A stretch of 5,545 nucleotides of DNA from an uncultured Bacteroidia bacterium (GTDB lineage: Bacteria; Bacteroidota; Bacteroidia; Bacteroidales; UBA932), in the NCBI GenBank assembly GCA_902797895.1, contig CADBUS010000190.1, forward strand, positions 1 through 5,545, read 5' to 3'. Below are positions 5,545-5,545 of the stretch, in pieces. The position numbers and the translations under genes were made by a program. Below the pieces are notes generated by a model, which searched no databases, had not been told where the DNA came from, and was given only the letters and a program-made list of their open reading frames with translations. Position 1 is the first letter of the stretch. Each line of letters starts with the position of its first letter.

Positions 5545-5545
5545 C

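Overview
This window most likely comes from a member of the Bacteroidota, probably order Bacteroidales. The strongest evidence is a textbook Bacteroidota promoter (TTTG, 19 nt, TACCTTTG) in front of the tRNA genes. A-rich rather than Shine-Dalgarno-like leaders precede the start codons, and both the deoxyxylulose-phosphate synthase and the transporter look like Bacteroidales proteins. This assignment comes from reading the sequence, not from a database search.

Layout. Positions 1-368 hold no convincing gene. They are a repeat-rich intergenic stretch with a 22-bp exact direct repeat, one copy of a mobile-type palindromic repeat (the kind whose spurious translation reads HSERSEES), and several short inverted repeats. 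Two minus-strand genes follow, read from high to low coordinates. The first is a large MFS permease (3288 to 1660) that resembles the MFSD1 branch. The second is a secreted SGNH/GDSL-type hydrolase with an N-terminal GxDLY domain (1556 to 369). The 103-bp gap between them is nearly filled by a second, longer copy of the same repeat. A 142-bp divergent intergenic region (3289-3430) separates this pair from dxs on the plus strand (3431-5296). After dxs comes a strong promoter and a tRNA operon, tRNA-Thr(TGT) then tRNA-Tyr(GTA). The window ends at the last base or so of the tyrosine tRNA.

How the parts fit. dxs is a housekeeping gene that makes 1-deoxy-D-xylulose 5-phosphate for the MEP isoprenoid pathway and for thiamine and pyridoxal synthesis. 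All its ThDP-binding and catalytic residues appear intact. The Thr-Tyr tRNA pair matches the start of the conserved tRNA-Thr/Tyr/Gly/Thr-tuf cluster, so tuf and the secE-nusG-rpl genes probably lie just beyond the right edge (inference). The permease and hydrolase may act together: a periplasmic esterase or deacylase would process a substrate that the inner-membrane carrier then imports or exports. The substrate cannot be read from the sequence.

Most of the window is ordinary core genome. The parts worth a second look are the MFSD1-like bacterial permease with an apparent two-helix insertion, its pairing with the SGNH hydrolase, and the repeat element that separates the two and recurs at the left edge. 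I see no evidence for a wholly new system.
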